A stretch of DNA of 34,898 nt from contig JAJQFJ010000083.1 of the NCBI GenBank assembly GCA_021201185.1, positions 1 to 34,898 on the forward strand. Reading direction: 5' to 3'. The stretch is from Clostridiales bacterium. Lineage in GTDB: Bacteria > Bacillota > Clostridia > Oscillospirales > Oscillospiraceae. Shown here piece after piece: positions 17,554 to 25,161 of the stretch (position 1 is the stretch's first letter; every line of letters begins with the position of its first letter). Under the pieces are notes generated by a model, which had not been told where the DNA came from, searched no databases, and saw nothing but the letters and a program-made list of their open reading frames with translations. The position numbers were made by a program, and so were the translations under genes.

Positions 17554-17587
17554 TCTTGTCCAGACAAACGTGCCGGTGGCACGTTTG
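17541..17587 (+). promoter_or_regulatory. Two abutting perfect hairpins at the pgk stop codon
   Basis: Stem 1 is TCTGGACAAG / CTTGTCCAGA (17541-17550 and 17555-17564), with the TAA stop in its 4-base loop. Stem 2 is CAAACGTGCC / GGCACGTTTG (17565-17574 and 17578-17587), with a 3-base loop. There is no gap between them and no T-run after them, so they look like a transcript-end or processing structure rather than a standard terminator. Confidence 0.7.
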
Positions 17588-17880
17588 AGCAGCGTGTGGG
17601 ATTTCTGCGCCGCAGGCGCATCCCCTATTCTGCTGCGTTGCTTGATAAGTAACCAGTTTTCCCATCCATTCCTTTCCCCCGCACCAATGCTCCCCCGCCG
17701 CTCCGGCGGCGGGGGAGCCTGACGGGAGCGGAACCGTTTTCAACAAAAAGGTTCCCAGGCTCCCGGATCACACCGAGATTTCCGGTCTTTTCCGCTCCGG
17801 AGTCCCGGCGCTTGCTTTGTAAAACCGTGCCTGCCGGGTAAAAACCCGCCCCGGACAGGACACTGCATATATAGAAAGAG
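17588..17880 (+). other. Structured spacer between pgk and tpiA
   Basis: No gene seen. It contains a third stem, TGCGCC/GGCGCA flanked by GGGA/TCCC (17598-17624), and a GC-rich 12-bp stem, GCTCCCCCGCCG / CGGCGGGGGAGC (17689-17700 and 17707-17718). It also has GGAACC/GGTTCC (17730-17735 and 17750-17755). A weak promoter candidate for tpiA is TTGTAA (17817-17822), 16 bp, TAAAAA (17839-17844). Confidence 0.5.
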
Positions 17881-17890
17881 GTATGTCAAA

Positions 17891-18664
17891 ATGAACAGAA
17901 GATATCGCAAGACCCTCATCGCCGGCAATTGGAAGATGAACAAGACCGCATCCGAGACCAAGGCTTTCGCCGACGAGCTGAAGACCATGCTCCCCAAGGC
18001 CAAGTGGTGCGACATCCTGATCTGCGCCCCCTTCGTCAACGTCCCCGCCGCCCAGAAGGCCTTCAAGGACTGCCGGGTGCAGGTGGGCGCTGAGAACGTC
18101 TCCGAGCACGAGAGCGGCGCTTACACCGGCGAGGTGTCCGCCGCCATGCTGAAGGACCTGGGCGTGAAGTACGTCATCATCGGCCACTCCGAGCGCCGCC
18201 AGTACTGGAACGACGACGATATCATCGTCAACAAGAAGGCCAAGGCCGCTGTGGAGGCCGGTCTGTATCCCATCATCTGCGTGGGCGAGAGCCTGGAGCA
18301 GCGGGAGCTGGGCATCACCAAGGAGCTGATCGATCTCCAGGTCAAGACCGCCCTCTCCGGCATCCCCGCCGAGAAGATGCGCCATGTGGTCATCGCCTAT
18401 GAGCCCCTGTGGGCCATCGGCACCGGCCGCACCGCCACCCCCGAGCAGGCCAACGAGGTCAACTGCGAGATCCGCACCGTCATCCGCAAGCTGTACGGCG
18501 CCCGGGTGGCCCGGAACGTGACCATCCTCTACGGCGGCTCCATGAACGACAAGAACGCCTATGAGCTGCTGGCCCAGCCCGACATCGACGGCGGCCTGAT
18601 TGGCGGCGCTTCCCTGAAGCCCGCCGCCTTCACCACCATCATCAACGCCGCCAACCAGGAGTAA
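17891..18664 (+). CDS. tpiA: Triosephosphate isomerase
   Basis: A 257-residue TIM-barrel enzyme interconverting dihydroxyacetone phosphate and glyceraldehyde-3-phosphate. The catalytic set is visible: Asn13 and Lys15 in AGNWKMNKT, His99 in IIGHSERRQYW, and Glu171 in VIAYEPLWAIGTG (start of loop 6, ending in RTATPEQA). The phosphate-binding YGGSMND and GGLIGGASL loops follow. AAAGAGG lies nine bases before the ATG. A four-codon open frame (Met-Ser-Lys-stop, 17883-17894) overlaps the start in ATGA fashion; whether it is translated is unknown. It lies between pgk and gpmI in a glycolytic gene run. Confidence 0.98.
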   Translation: MNRRYRKTLIAGNWKMNKTASETKAFADELKTMLPKAKWCDILICAPFVNVPAAQKAFKDCRVQVGAENVSEHESGAYTGEVSAAMLKDLGVKYVIIGHSERRQYWNDDDIIVNKKAKAAVEAGLYPIICVGESLEQRELGITKELIDLQVKTALSGIPAEKMRHVVIAYEPLWAIGTGRTATPEQANEVNCEIRTVIRKLYGARVARNVTILYGGSMNDKNAYELLAQPDIDGGLIGGASLKPAAFTTIINAANQE

Positions 18665-18743
18665 TTTCCTCAACGCCGGAGGGGGAGGCGCTGTCTCTCC
18701 CTTCGGGCGCACAGTTCAATTTGAAAAGAGGACACGAGGCATT

Positions 18744-20264
18744 ATGAAAACACCTACTACTCTGATCATCATGGACGGCGTGGGCATCACGCCGGACGGC
18801 CCGGGCAACGCCTTTACCCAGGCGGCCACCCCCGTCCTGGACAAGCTGTTTGCGGAAAATCCGGTCAGCCGTCTCTCCGCCTCCGGTATGGACGTGGGCC
18901 TGCCCGACGGGCAGATGGGTAACTCCGAGGTGGGACACACCAACATCGGCGCAGGCCGGGTGGTGTTCCAGGATCTGCCCAAGATCACCAAGGGCATCCA
19001 GGACGGGACCTTCTTCCAGAACCCCGCCTACCTCAAGGCGATGAACGCCGCCAAAGAGGCGGGCACCGCCGTCCATATCTATGGCCTGATGTCCAACGGC
19101 GGCGTCCACTCCCACATCACCCACATCCAGGCCGCTGTCAAGATGGCCCATGACCTGGGCTGCCCGAAAATTTTCGTCCACTGCTTTATGGACGGCCGTG
19201 ACGTGCCCCCCACCTCCGGCAAGGGCTTCGTGGCCCAGATGAAGGAGACCTGCGACGAGTATGGGGCGAAGATCGCCACCATCTCCGGCCGGTACTACGC
19301 CATGGACCGGGACACCAACTGGAACCGGGTGGAGCGGGCCTACAAGGCCATGGTCTACGGGGAGAGCGAGGCCCGGTTCATCGACGACCCGGTGGGGGCC
19401 ATGCAGGCCAGCTACGACGCGGGCGTCACCGACGAGTTCGTCATCCCCGTCATCACCGCGGCCAACGCCGAGATCCGAGAGGGCGACTCCATCATCTTCA
19501 TGAACTTCCGCCCTGACCGGGCCCGGGAGATCACCCGCACCTTCGTGGACCCGGACTTCACCGGCTTCGAGCGGAGAAACGGCTTCTTCCATGTGAACTA
19601 CGTCTGCACCACCTCCTATGACGCTACCATGCCCAACGTGGAGGTGGCCTTCCCCAAGCAGAAGCTGCACAACATCTTCGGCGAGTATATCTCCAACCTG
19701 GGCCTGACCCAGCTGCGCATTGCGGAGACGGAGAAGTACGCCCACGTCACCTTCTTCTTCAACGGCGGCGTGGAGACGGTGTTCCCCGGGGAGGACCGGT
19801 GCCTCATCGCCTCCCCCAAGGTGGCGACCTACGACCTGAAGCCGGATATGTCCGCCAACGAGGTGGCCGCCGCCTGCGTAGAGCGCATCCTCAGCGGCAA
19901 GTATGACGTGATCATCCTCAACTTCGCCAACGGCGACATGGTGGGCCATACCGGCGTGCTGGAGGCCGCCAAGATCGCCGTGGAGACGGTGGACCGCTGC
20001 GTGGGTCAGGTGGTGGCCGCCACCCGGCAGATGGGCGGCGTCTCCCTCATCACCGCCGACCACGGCAACTGTGAGCAGATGCTCCAGGAGGACGGCGTCT
20101 CCCCCATGACCGCCCACACCACCAACCTGGTGCCCTTCTGCATCGTGGGCGCGGACGTGAAGCTGAAGGACGGCCGTCTGTGCGACATTGCCCCCACCAT
20201 GCTGGACCTGATGGGCCTGGAAAAGCCCGCCGAGATGGACGGGGTCAGCCTGATCGACGACTGA
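18744..20264 (+). CDS. gpmI: 2,3-bisphosphoglycerate-independent phosphoglycerate mutase
   Basis: A 506-residue, manganese-dependent enzyme of the alkaline phosphatase superfamily that converts 3- to 2-phosphoglycerate. Visible are metal-binding Asp11 (IIMDGVGITPDGPGNAF), the phosphorylated Ser61 in MGNSEVGHTNIGAG, GGVHSHITH, the HCFMDGRDVPP and RYYAMDRD stretches of the transferase domain, and the C-terminal metal ligands in NFANGDMVGHTG and ITADHGNCEQM. The first motif reads DGVG where many members have DGWG, a mild variant. RBS GAGG lies in the 79-bp gap after tpiA. It is the last gene of the pgk-tpiA-gpmI run, closed by a strong terminator. Confidence 0.97.
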   Translation: MKTPTTLIIMDGVGITPDGPGNAFTQAATPVLDKLFAENPVSRLSASGMDVGLPDGQMGNSEVGHTNIGAGRVVFQDLPKITKGIQDGTFFQNPAYLKAMNAAKEAGTAVHIYGLMSNGGVHSHITHIQAAVKMAHDLGCPKIFVHCFMDGRDVPPTSGKGFVAQMKETCDEYGAKIATISGRYYAMDRDTNWNRVERAYKAMVYGESEARFIDDPVGAMQASYDAGVTDEFVIPVITAANAEIREGDSIIFMNFRPDRAREITRTFVDPDFTGFERRNGFFHVNYVCTTSYDATMPNVEVAFPKQKLHNIFGEYISNLGLTQLRIAETEKYAHVTFFFNGGVETVFPGEDRCLIASPKVATYDLKPDMSANEVAAACVERILSGKYDVIILNFANGDMVGHTGVLEAAKIAVETVDRCVGQVVAATRQMGGVSLITADHGNCEQMLQEDGVSPMTAHTTNLVPFCIVGADVKLKDGRLCDIAPTMLDLMGLEKPAEMDGVSLIDD

Positions 20265-20291
20265 CGACGGACAACTGTATCATGCAAAATG

Positions 20292-20318
20292 CCCCCGGCT
20301 CGGATGAGCCGGGGGTTT
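20292..20318. terminator. Bidirectional terminator between gpmI and the symporter gene
   Basis: The 10-bp stem CCCCCGGCTC / GAGCCGGGGG (20292-20301 and 20306-20315) has a 4-base loop, with TTT after it on the plus strand and a T-rich stretch on the minus side (ATTTTGC). Confidence 0.85.
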
Positions 20319-20325
20319 GCTGCAT

Positions 20326-21615
20326 TCATGTCTGTGCCGGGAAGATTCGCAACACCTCCCTCCGCCAGAGCAGCAGGGAGATGAGACTGGGCCAGGCCAT
20401 GAGGGCGTTGAAAATGTCGGACAGCTGCCACACCGGGCGCAGCTCCAGGACGCTCCCCAGGACGATGAGAGCGAGGAAGAGCAGGCGGTAGACCTTTATT
20501 CCCCGGCCTCCCGTGAGGCTTCGCACGCCGCTCTCCCCGTACCAGCTCCAGCCCAGGAGGGTGGAAAAGCCGAACAGGGTCAGGCACACCGCCACGAAGC
20601 CGCCGCCCCAGTCCCCCATGACGGTGGAAAATGCCGCTGCGGTCAGCAGGACGCCGGTGACAGGCTCTGTCTCCGACACGCCGGAGGTGAGGATGGCCAG
20701 GGCGGTGACGGTGCAGACGACCAGGGTGGAGCAGAACACCTCGAAAATGCCCCACATCCCCTCCTGAGCGGGGTCGTCGTTGCCGGAGGCACAGTGGACC
20801 AGGGCGGTGGAGCCCAGCCCCGCCTCGTTGGTACAGACCCCTCTGGCGAGGCCGTATTGGAGTGCTGCCGCCGCCCCGCCGCCCAGAACGGCCTCCCGGC
20901 CCAGGGCGCCCTCAAAGACGGAGGCCAGCGCCCGGGGAATTGCCTCCCCATGGGCGCATATCACCCACAGACCGCCCCCCAGATAGCCCAGGGCCATCAC
21001 CGGCACCAGAATTTCACAGATCTTCCCCAGCCGACCCAGTCCGCCCGCCAGGGCCAGTCCCACCAGAAGGGCGGCGATGAGACCGGTACACAGGGGAGGG
21101 ATTCCTCCCGCCCCCTCCAGGGCCTGGGCCATGGAGTTGGACTGGACTAAATTGCCCATCCCGAAGGAGCAGGGCACGGTACACAGGGCGAAGAGCCTGG
21201 CCAGAAGGGGATGCCCCGCCAGGCGGAGCCAGTAGGAGGGGCCGCCCTCCCAGCCCTCCGCTGTCCGTCGCCGGAGGGCCACGGAGAGGGCCTTCTCCGC
21301 CCAGCCGGTCATCATGGCGAGGACGGCGGAGACCCACATCCAGAAAAGGGCTCCCGGCCCGCCAAAGGTCAGGGCTACCGCCACTCCCGCCACCGAGCCG
21401 GTGCCGATGGTGGCGGCCAGAGCGGTGGAGAGGGTCTGCAAAGGGGAGAGGCCGGAGCCGCCGCCCCCGCGAAGCTGCCCCACGGTACAGCGCCACCAGA
21501 TGCGCAGACCGAAGATTTGAAACCAGCCGGTTTTGACGGAAAAATAGCCTCCAGCCAACAGGAACAGCCCCACAGTGGGCCAGCTCCAGGCCAGGGCGGA
21601 GAGACGCTCCAGCAT
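20326..21615 (-). CDS. AGCS family Na+/alanine (glycine) symporter
   Basis: A 429-residue membrane carrier with about 11 hydrophobic segments, of the alanine-or-glycine:cation symporter family (AlsT/DagA type). The family core is clear: LSPLQTLSTALAATIGTGSVAGVAVALTFGGPGALFWMW near the N-terminus, MTGWAEKALSVALRRR, GGPSYWL, and in the second half CTNEAGLGSTALVHC with the STLLGWSWYGE segment. It takes up small neutral amino acids with sodium. It is slightly shorter than Bacillus AlsT (about 460), mainly at the N-terminus. RBS AAGGAGG lies close to the ATG. It is the last gene of the minus-strand set fba-arsR-amidase-symporter. Confidence 0.92.
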   Translation of the reverse strand: MLERLSALAWSWPTVGLFLLAGGYFSVKTGWFQIFGLRIWWRCTVGQLRGGGGSGLSPLQTLSTALAATIGTGSVAGVAVALTFGGPGALFWMWVSAVLAMMTGWAEKALSVALRRRTAEGWEGGPSYWLRLAGHPLLARLFALCTVPCSFGMGNLVQSNSMAQALEGAGGIPPLCTGLIAALLVGLALAGGLGRLGKICEILVPVMALGYLGGGLWVICAHGEAIPRALASVFEGALGREAVLGGGAAAALQYGLARGVCTNEAGLGSTALVHCASGNDDPAQEGMWGIFEVFCSTLVVCTVTALAILTSGVSETEPVTGVLLTAAAFSTVMGDWGGGFVAVCLTLFGFSTLLGWSWYGESGVRSLTGGRGIKVYRLLFLALIVLGSVLELRPVWQLSDIFNALMAWPSLISLLLWRREVLRIFPAQT

Positions 21616-21680
21616 CTGCTCCCCTCCTTGTCCCAGGATGGTAACAGTCTATTCCCGGCTCTGCCTGACATGACCGGCGA

Positions 21681-22181
21681 TCATGCCCTTGCCCCCAGAA
21701 TGTGGAGATACCGCGCCCGCTGAAACTCGTAGGCAGACAGGGGGCGGTAGTCCGTGTCGTTGGAGTGGGCGGCTACCAGGGTATTTTCCGGAGTGGCCGG
21801 TGTCCCCATCTCCACGATGATGGGGGTGTGTCCAAAGGTGACGCCGTCAAAGCTGAGCTGCACAAAATCTCCCGGCAGACAGCCAGAGAGGGGGACCTCC
21901 GCTCCGAAGGGGCCGCTGTTTTCCTCAGAGCGCACCAGAAAATTGTAAAAATAGACCACTCCGGTCCAGGACGGGGACCTGTCGTTTACCGACAGATAGT
22001 ACCATCCGTAGACCGGAGTGAAATTCATGACGCCACACCCGGCGTAGAGGCACTGGGAGGCGAAGTTGGTGCAGTCGCCGCCCAGGTTTTGAAAGTCGTA
22101 ATAGGCCGGGTTGCGGCCGTAGGCCCACCGATGGGCATAGGTCACCGCCGCCTGGCGGTCGTAGGGCACAAAGTCTGACAT
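21681..22181 (-). CDS. Amidase_6-type cysteine peptidase/amidase domain protein
   Basis: A 166-residue single-domain protein of the putative amidase (Amidase_6) family, related in fold to NlpC/P60 cysteine peptidases. It opens with PYDRQAAVTYAHRWAYGRNPAYYDF and the signature GGDCTNFASQCL, with the likely nucleophile Cys37. His118 lies in FGHTPIIVEM, and Asn141 or Asp142 in AAHSNDTDYRPL could complete the site. Family members are often the C-terminal part of larger secreted wall proteins. Here it stands alone with no signal peptide, so it may act inside the cell, in the mother cell, or after lysis. RBS GGGAGG is seven bases before ATG. Substrate unknown. Confidence 0.82.
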   Translation of the reverse strand: MSDFVPYDRQAAVTYAHRWAYGRNPAYYDFQNLGGDCTNFASQCLYAGCGVMNFTPVYGWYYLSVNDRSPSWTGVVYFYNFLVRSEENSGPFGAEVPLSGCLPGDFVQLSFDGVTFGHTPIIVEMGTPATPENTLVAAHSNDTDYRPLSAYEFQRARYLHILGARA

Positions 22182-22239
22182 GGAGCATCCTCCCTGGTTT
22201 TTCCCCAGACTATGCCCCGGGCAGGGGAGAGGTGCGTTC

Positions 22240-22602
22240 TCAGTCCTCCATCACATGCTCAAAGGCGGTGGCGAACAGCTGGCGGATGTGCTCGTCCGCC
22301 AGGGAGTAGTAGACGCTCTTGCCGTTGCGGCGGTTTTTCACCATCCGGGCCTGCTTGAGGATGCGGAGCTGGTGGGAGATGGCGGACTGGCTCATGTTGA
22401 GCAGGCAGGACAGATCGCACACGCACAGCTCCGAGATGGACAGGGCGCAGATGATCCTGGCCCGGGTGGAGTCGCCAAAGACCTTGAACAGCTCCGCCAC
22501 CTCGTAGATGGGGTCCTCGTCCGGCATATTGGCCCGGACGAGGGATACAGCGTCGGGGTGGATCTGGTTGCAGTCGCAGGTCTCGGAATGTTCAAAATGC
22601 AT
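22240..22602 (-). CDS. ArsR/SmtB family metal-sensing repressor, CadC-like
   Basis: A 120-residue winged-helix repressor. The DNA-reading helix is LSCLLNMSQSAISHQLRILKQ, and the wing is KNRRNGKSVYYSL. Two known metal sites are both complete. The alpha-3N thiolate site has Cys9 and Cys11 near the N-terminus and Cys60 and Cys62 in ELCVCDL, as in CadC. The alpha-5 site (Asp103-x-His105 and His116-x2-Glu119) matches SmtB/CzrA/CadC. It therefore probably senses Cd/Pb/Zn and releases DNA on binding. Unusually, no metal ATPase or efflux gene is adjacent. Neighbours are fba upstream and an amidase and alanine symporter downstream. RBS AAAGGA precedes ATG. Confidence 0.92.
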   Translation of the reverse strand: MHFEHSETCDCNQIHPDAVSLVRANMPDEDPIYEVAELFKVFGDSTRARIICALSISELCVCDLSCLLNMSQSAISHQLRILKQARMVKNRRNGKSVYYSLADEHIRQLFATAFEHVMED

Positions 22603-22628
22603 AGGGCATCCTTTCTTGTAGGAAACGG

Positions 22629-22654
22629 CCCCGGCCGAGAGGACTCAGCCGGGG
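22629..22654 (-). terminator. Hairpin after fba, possible weak terminator
   Basis: Stem CCCCGGC / GCCGGGG (22629-22635 and 22648-22654), 36 bp after the fba stop. The tract after it is only CCGTTTCC, so read-through into the arsR gene is likely. Confidence 0.5.
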
Positions 22655-22689
22655 TCGGGGATTTGACTGGCTTGTGGAAACGAGACAGA

Positions 22690-23658
22690 TCAGATCTTGT
22701 TGTCGGAGCCGAGGACGTAGAGAATCTTGTGCTTGACCATGTCCTTGACGGCCTGACGGGCGGGCTTGAGGTACTGGCGGGGATCGAAGTGATCGGGATG
22801 CTCGGCAAAATACTTGCGGATGTTGCCGGTCATGGCCAGACGGATGTCGGAGTCGATGTTGATCTTGCAGACAGCCAGCTTGGCGGCCTCACGCAGCTGA
22901 TCCTCGGGGATGCCGATGGCGTCGGGCATATTGCCGCCGTAGGTGTTGACCATCTTCACGAACTCCTGAGGCACAGAGGAGGAACCGTGGAGCACGATGG
23001 GGAAGCCGGGCAGACGCTTGATGCACTCCTCCAGCACGTCGAAGCGCAGGGGAGGGGGCACCAGGATGCCGTCGGCGTTGCGGGTGCACTGAGCAGGGGT
23101 GAACTTGTAAGCGCCGTGGGAGGTGCCGATGGCGATGGCCAGAGAGTCGCAGCCGGTGCGGGACACGAACTCCTCCACCTCTTCGGGACGGGTGTAGCTC
23201 TCCTTGCCGGACTCCACAGAGACCTCGTCCTCCACGCCGGCCAGAGTGCCCAGCTCAGCCTCGACCACCACGCCGTGATCGTGCGCGTACTCCACCACCT
23301 GACGGGTCAGGGCGATGTTGTCCTCAAAGGACTTGGAGGAGGCGTCGATCATGACGGAGGTGAAGCCGCCGTCGATGCAGGACTTGCACAGCTCGAAGCT
23401 GTCGCCGTGGTCCAGATGGAGGGCGATGGGGATCTGGGGATTCTCCTGGACAGCGGCCTCCACCAGCTTCACCAGATAGGTGTGGTTGGCATAGGCACGG
23501 GCGCCCTTGGAAACCTGCAGGATGACGGGGCTGTTCAGCTCGCCAGCTGCCTCGGTAATGCCCTGAACGATCTCCATGTTGTTCACGTTGAAAGCGCCGA
23601 TGGCATAGCCGCCGTTATAGGCCTTCTTGAACATTTCGGTAGTAGTAACCAGTGGCAT
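22690..23658 (-). CDS. fba: Class II fructose-1,6-bisphosphate aldolase
   Basis: A 322-residue zinc-dependent aldolase that splits fructose-1,6-bisphosphate into two triose phosphates. Features in order: AIGAFNVNNMEIVQGI, ALHLDHGDSFELCKSCIDGG (catalytic Asp and first zinc His), VEAELGTLAGVED (metal-binding Glu), AIGTSHGAYKF (zinc His), VLHGSSSVPQEFV (zinc His) and the NIDSDIRLA phosphate-binding part. The length is that of the class IIB/short clostridial enzymes. RBS AAGGAG lies about ten bases from the ATG. It is divergent from pfk, with a shared 176-bp region holding two interlocked promoters. This pairing of consecutive pathway steps suggests coordinated control. Confidence 0.96.
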   Translation of the reverse strand: MPLVTTTEMFKKAYNGGYAIGAFNVNNMEIVQGITEAAGELNSPVILQVSKGARAYANHTYLVKLVEAAVQENPQIPIALHLDHGDSFELCKSCIDGGFTSVMIDASSKSFEDNIALTRQVVEYAHDHGVVVEAELGTLAGVEDEVSVESGKESYTRPEEVEEFVSRTGCDSLAIAIGTSHGAYKFTPAQCTRNADGILVPPPLRFDVLEECIKRLPGFPIVLHGSSSVPQEFVKMVNTYGGNMPDAIGIPEDQLREAAKLAVCKINIDSDIRLAMTGNIRKYFAEHPDHFDPRQYLKPARQAVKDMVKHKILYVLGSDNKI

Positions 23659-23691
23659 AAAGAGTCATCTCCTTCTTAAATTTACACCGCC

Positions 23692-23720
23692 ATTTTAGCA
23701 AAGCCGATTGCAAATTGCAA
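23692..23720 (-). promoter_or_regulatory. Promoter for fba, overlapping the pfk promoter
   Basis: On the minus strand TTGCAA (23715-23720), a 17-bp spacer and TAAAAT (23692-23697). Its -35 lies inside the spacer of the pfk promoter. Confidence 0.78.
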
Positions 23721-23736
23721 GAGGTTATGGTATGAT
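23708..23736 (+). promoter_or_regulatory. Promoter for pfk, overlapping the fba promoter
   Basis: TTGCAA (23708-23713), a 17-bp spacer and TATGAT (23731-23736). The leader of about 90 nt contains a perfect 7-bp hairpin, TGCCTGT / ACAGGCA (23777-23783 and 23789-23795). Confidence 0.78.
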
Positions 23737-23834
23737 TTAGAAGAAATTCCCCGGCCCCGCCGCTGCGGGAGCTTCCTGCCTGTGCAAAACAGGCAACTGT
23801 TGCACTTGATTGCATTATTAAGGAGGACAATTTT

Positions 23835-25076
23835 ATGAGTGAATTAAAAGGTGCAATGATCATCGGCCAGTCCGGCGGCCCCAGCTCCGTCATCAACACC
23901 AGCTGCTATGGCGCGATCAAGGCCGGCCTTGATTCCGACTGCATCACCAAGGTGTATGGCGCAGCCAACGGCATCGTGGGCGTTCTCAACGATAAGCTCT
24001 ATATCATGGACGAGGAGGACCCGGAGGAGCTGGCCCTCATGAAGTATACCCCCTCCTCCGCCCTGGGCTCCTGCCGCTACAAGATCGCCGACCCTGACGT
24101 GGACGACACCGACTACAAGCGCATCCTGGAGATCTTCCAGAAGTACGATGTCCGCTATTTCTTCTACAACGGCGGCAACGACTCCATGGACACCTGCAAC
24201 AAGATCTCCAAGTATATGAAGAAGGTTGGCTATGACTGCCGGGTCATGGGCATCCCCAAGACCATCGACAACGACCTGTTCGGCACCGACCACTGCCCGG
24301 GCTACGCCTCCGCCGCCAAGTATATCGCTACCTCTCTGGTGGAGGTCTATCAGGACGCCCACGTCTATGACAAGGGCCAGGTCACCATCGTGGAGATCAT
24401 GGGCCGTCACGCGGGCTGGCTGGCCGGCGCCGCCGCCCTGGCCAAGGTCACCGGCTACGGCCCCGACCTGATCTACCTGCCTGAGGTGGACTTCAAGATG
24501 GACGAGTTCCTGGAGGATGTGAAGAACATCTGGGGCGCCAACAAGAACGTGCTGGTGGCCGTCTCCGAGGGTATCCACTACGCCGACGGCTCCTTCGTCT
24601 CCGAGGCCAAGACCTCTGCCACCGACGGCTTCGGCCATGCACAGCTGGGCGGTCTGGCCGCGCACCTGGGCAACGTGGTCAAGGAGGCCATCCCCGGCGT
24701 CAAGGTCCGTCCCATTGAGCTGAGCCTGCTCCAGCGCTGCGCCGAGCACTGCGCCTCTCAGACCGACTCTGACGAGTCCTTTATGGCCGGTCAGACCGCC
24801 GTCAACCAGGCCATCGCCGGTGTCACCGACAAGATGGTGGGCTTCAAGTGCACCCGTGACGAGAACGGTTACAAGTGCGAGCCGGAGCTGCTGGACCTGT
24901 CCTCCGTGGCCAACTACGAGAAGAAGGTCCCCGTGGAGTGGATCAACGAGCGGGGCAACGACGTCACCGACGCCTATATCGAGTATGCCCTCCCCCTGAT
25001 CCAGGGCGAGATCCAGATGAAGAAGGAGAACGGCCTGCCCCGGTTCGTCCACCTGAAAAAGGTGGTCGCCGAGTAA
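23835..25076 (+). CDS. 6-phosphofructokinase, predicted pyrophosphate-dependent
   Basis: A 413-residue member of the PFK-A family, which phosphorylates fructose-6-phosphate. Phosphoryl-donor residues point to pyrophosphate: where ATP enzymes have GGDGS this protein has GGNDS (Asp116 at the ATP-clashing position), and Lys142 in PKTIDND replaces the Gly of ATP enzymes. Catalytic Asp145 is kept, as are GQSGGPSSVINT at the N-terminus, the IMGRHAGWLAG effector/substrate segment and VAVSEGI. Length about 410 is usual for PPi-PFKs. If PPi-linked, the step is reversible and saves ATP, common in anaerobes. RBS AAGGAGG precedes ATG. It is divergent from fba and followed by a terminator. Donor specificity is inferred from residues. 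Confidence 0.93.
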   Translation: MSELKGAMIIGQSGGPSSVINTSCYGAIKAGLDSDCITKVYGAANGIVGVLNDKLYIMDEEDPEELALMKYTPSSALGSCRYKIADPDVDDTDYKRILEIFQKYDVRYFFYNGGNDSMDTCNKISKYMKKVGYDCRVMGIPKTIDNDLFGTDHCPGYASAAKYIATSLVEVYQDAHVYDKGQVTIVEIMGRHAGWLAGAAALAKVTGYGPDLIYLPEVDFKMDEFLEDVKNIWGANKNVLVAVSEGIHYADGSFVSEAKTSATDGFGHAQLGGLAAHLGNVVKEAIPGVKVRPIELSLLQRCAEHCASQTDSDESFMAGQTAVNQAIAGVTDKMVGFKCTRDENGYKCEPELLDLSSVANYEKKVPVEWINERGNDVTDAYIEYALPLIQGEIQMKKENGLPRFVHLKKVVAE

Positions 25077-25102
25077 TTCCGGCTCCCGCTATGCGCAAAA
25101 TG

Positions 25103-25135
25103 GCCCGTCCCCGGCTCTCGAGGACGGGCTTTTGC
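25103..25135 (+). terminator. Terminator of pfk
   Basis: Stem GCCCGTCC / GGACGGGC (25103-25110 and 25122-25129), flanked by GCAAAA / TTTTGC, which extends the pairing and supplies the T tract. Confidence 0.8.
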
Positions 25136-25161
25136 TTCCTGATGGAAAGGAGTGACCTACC

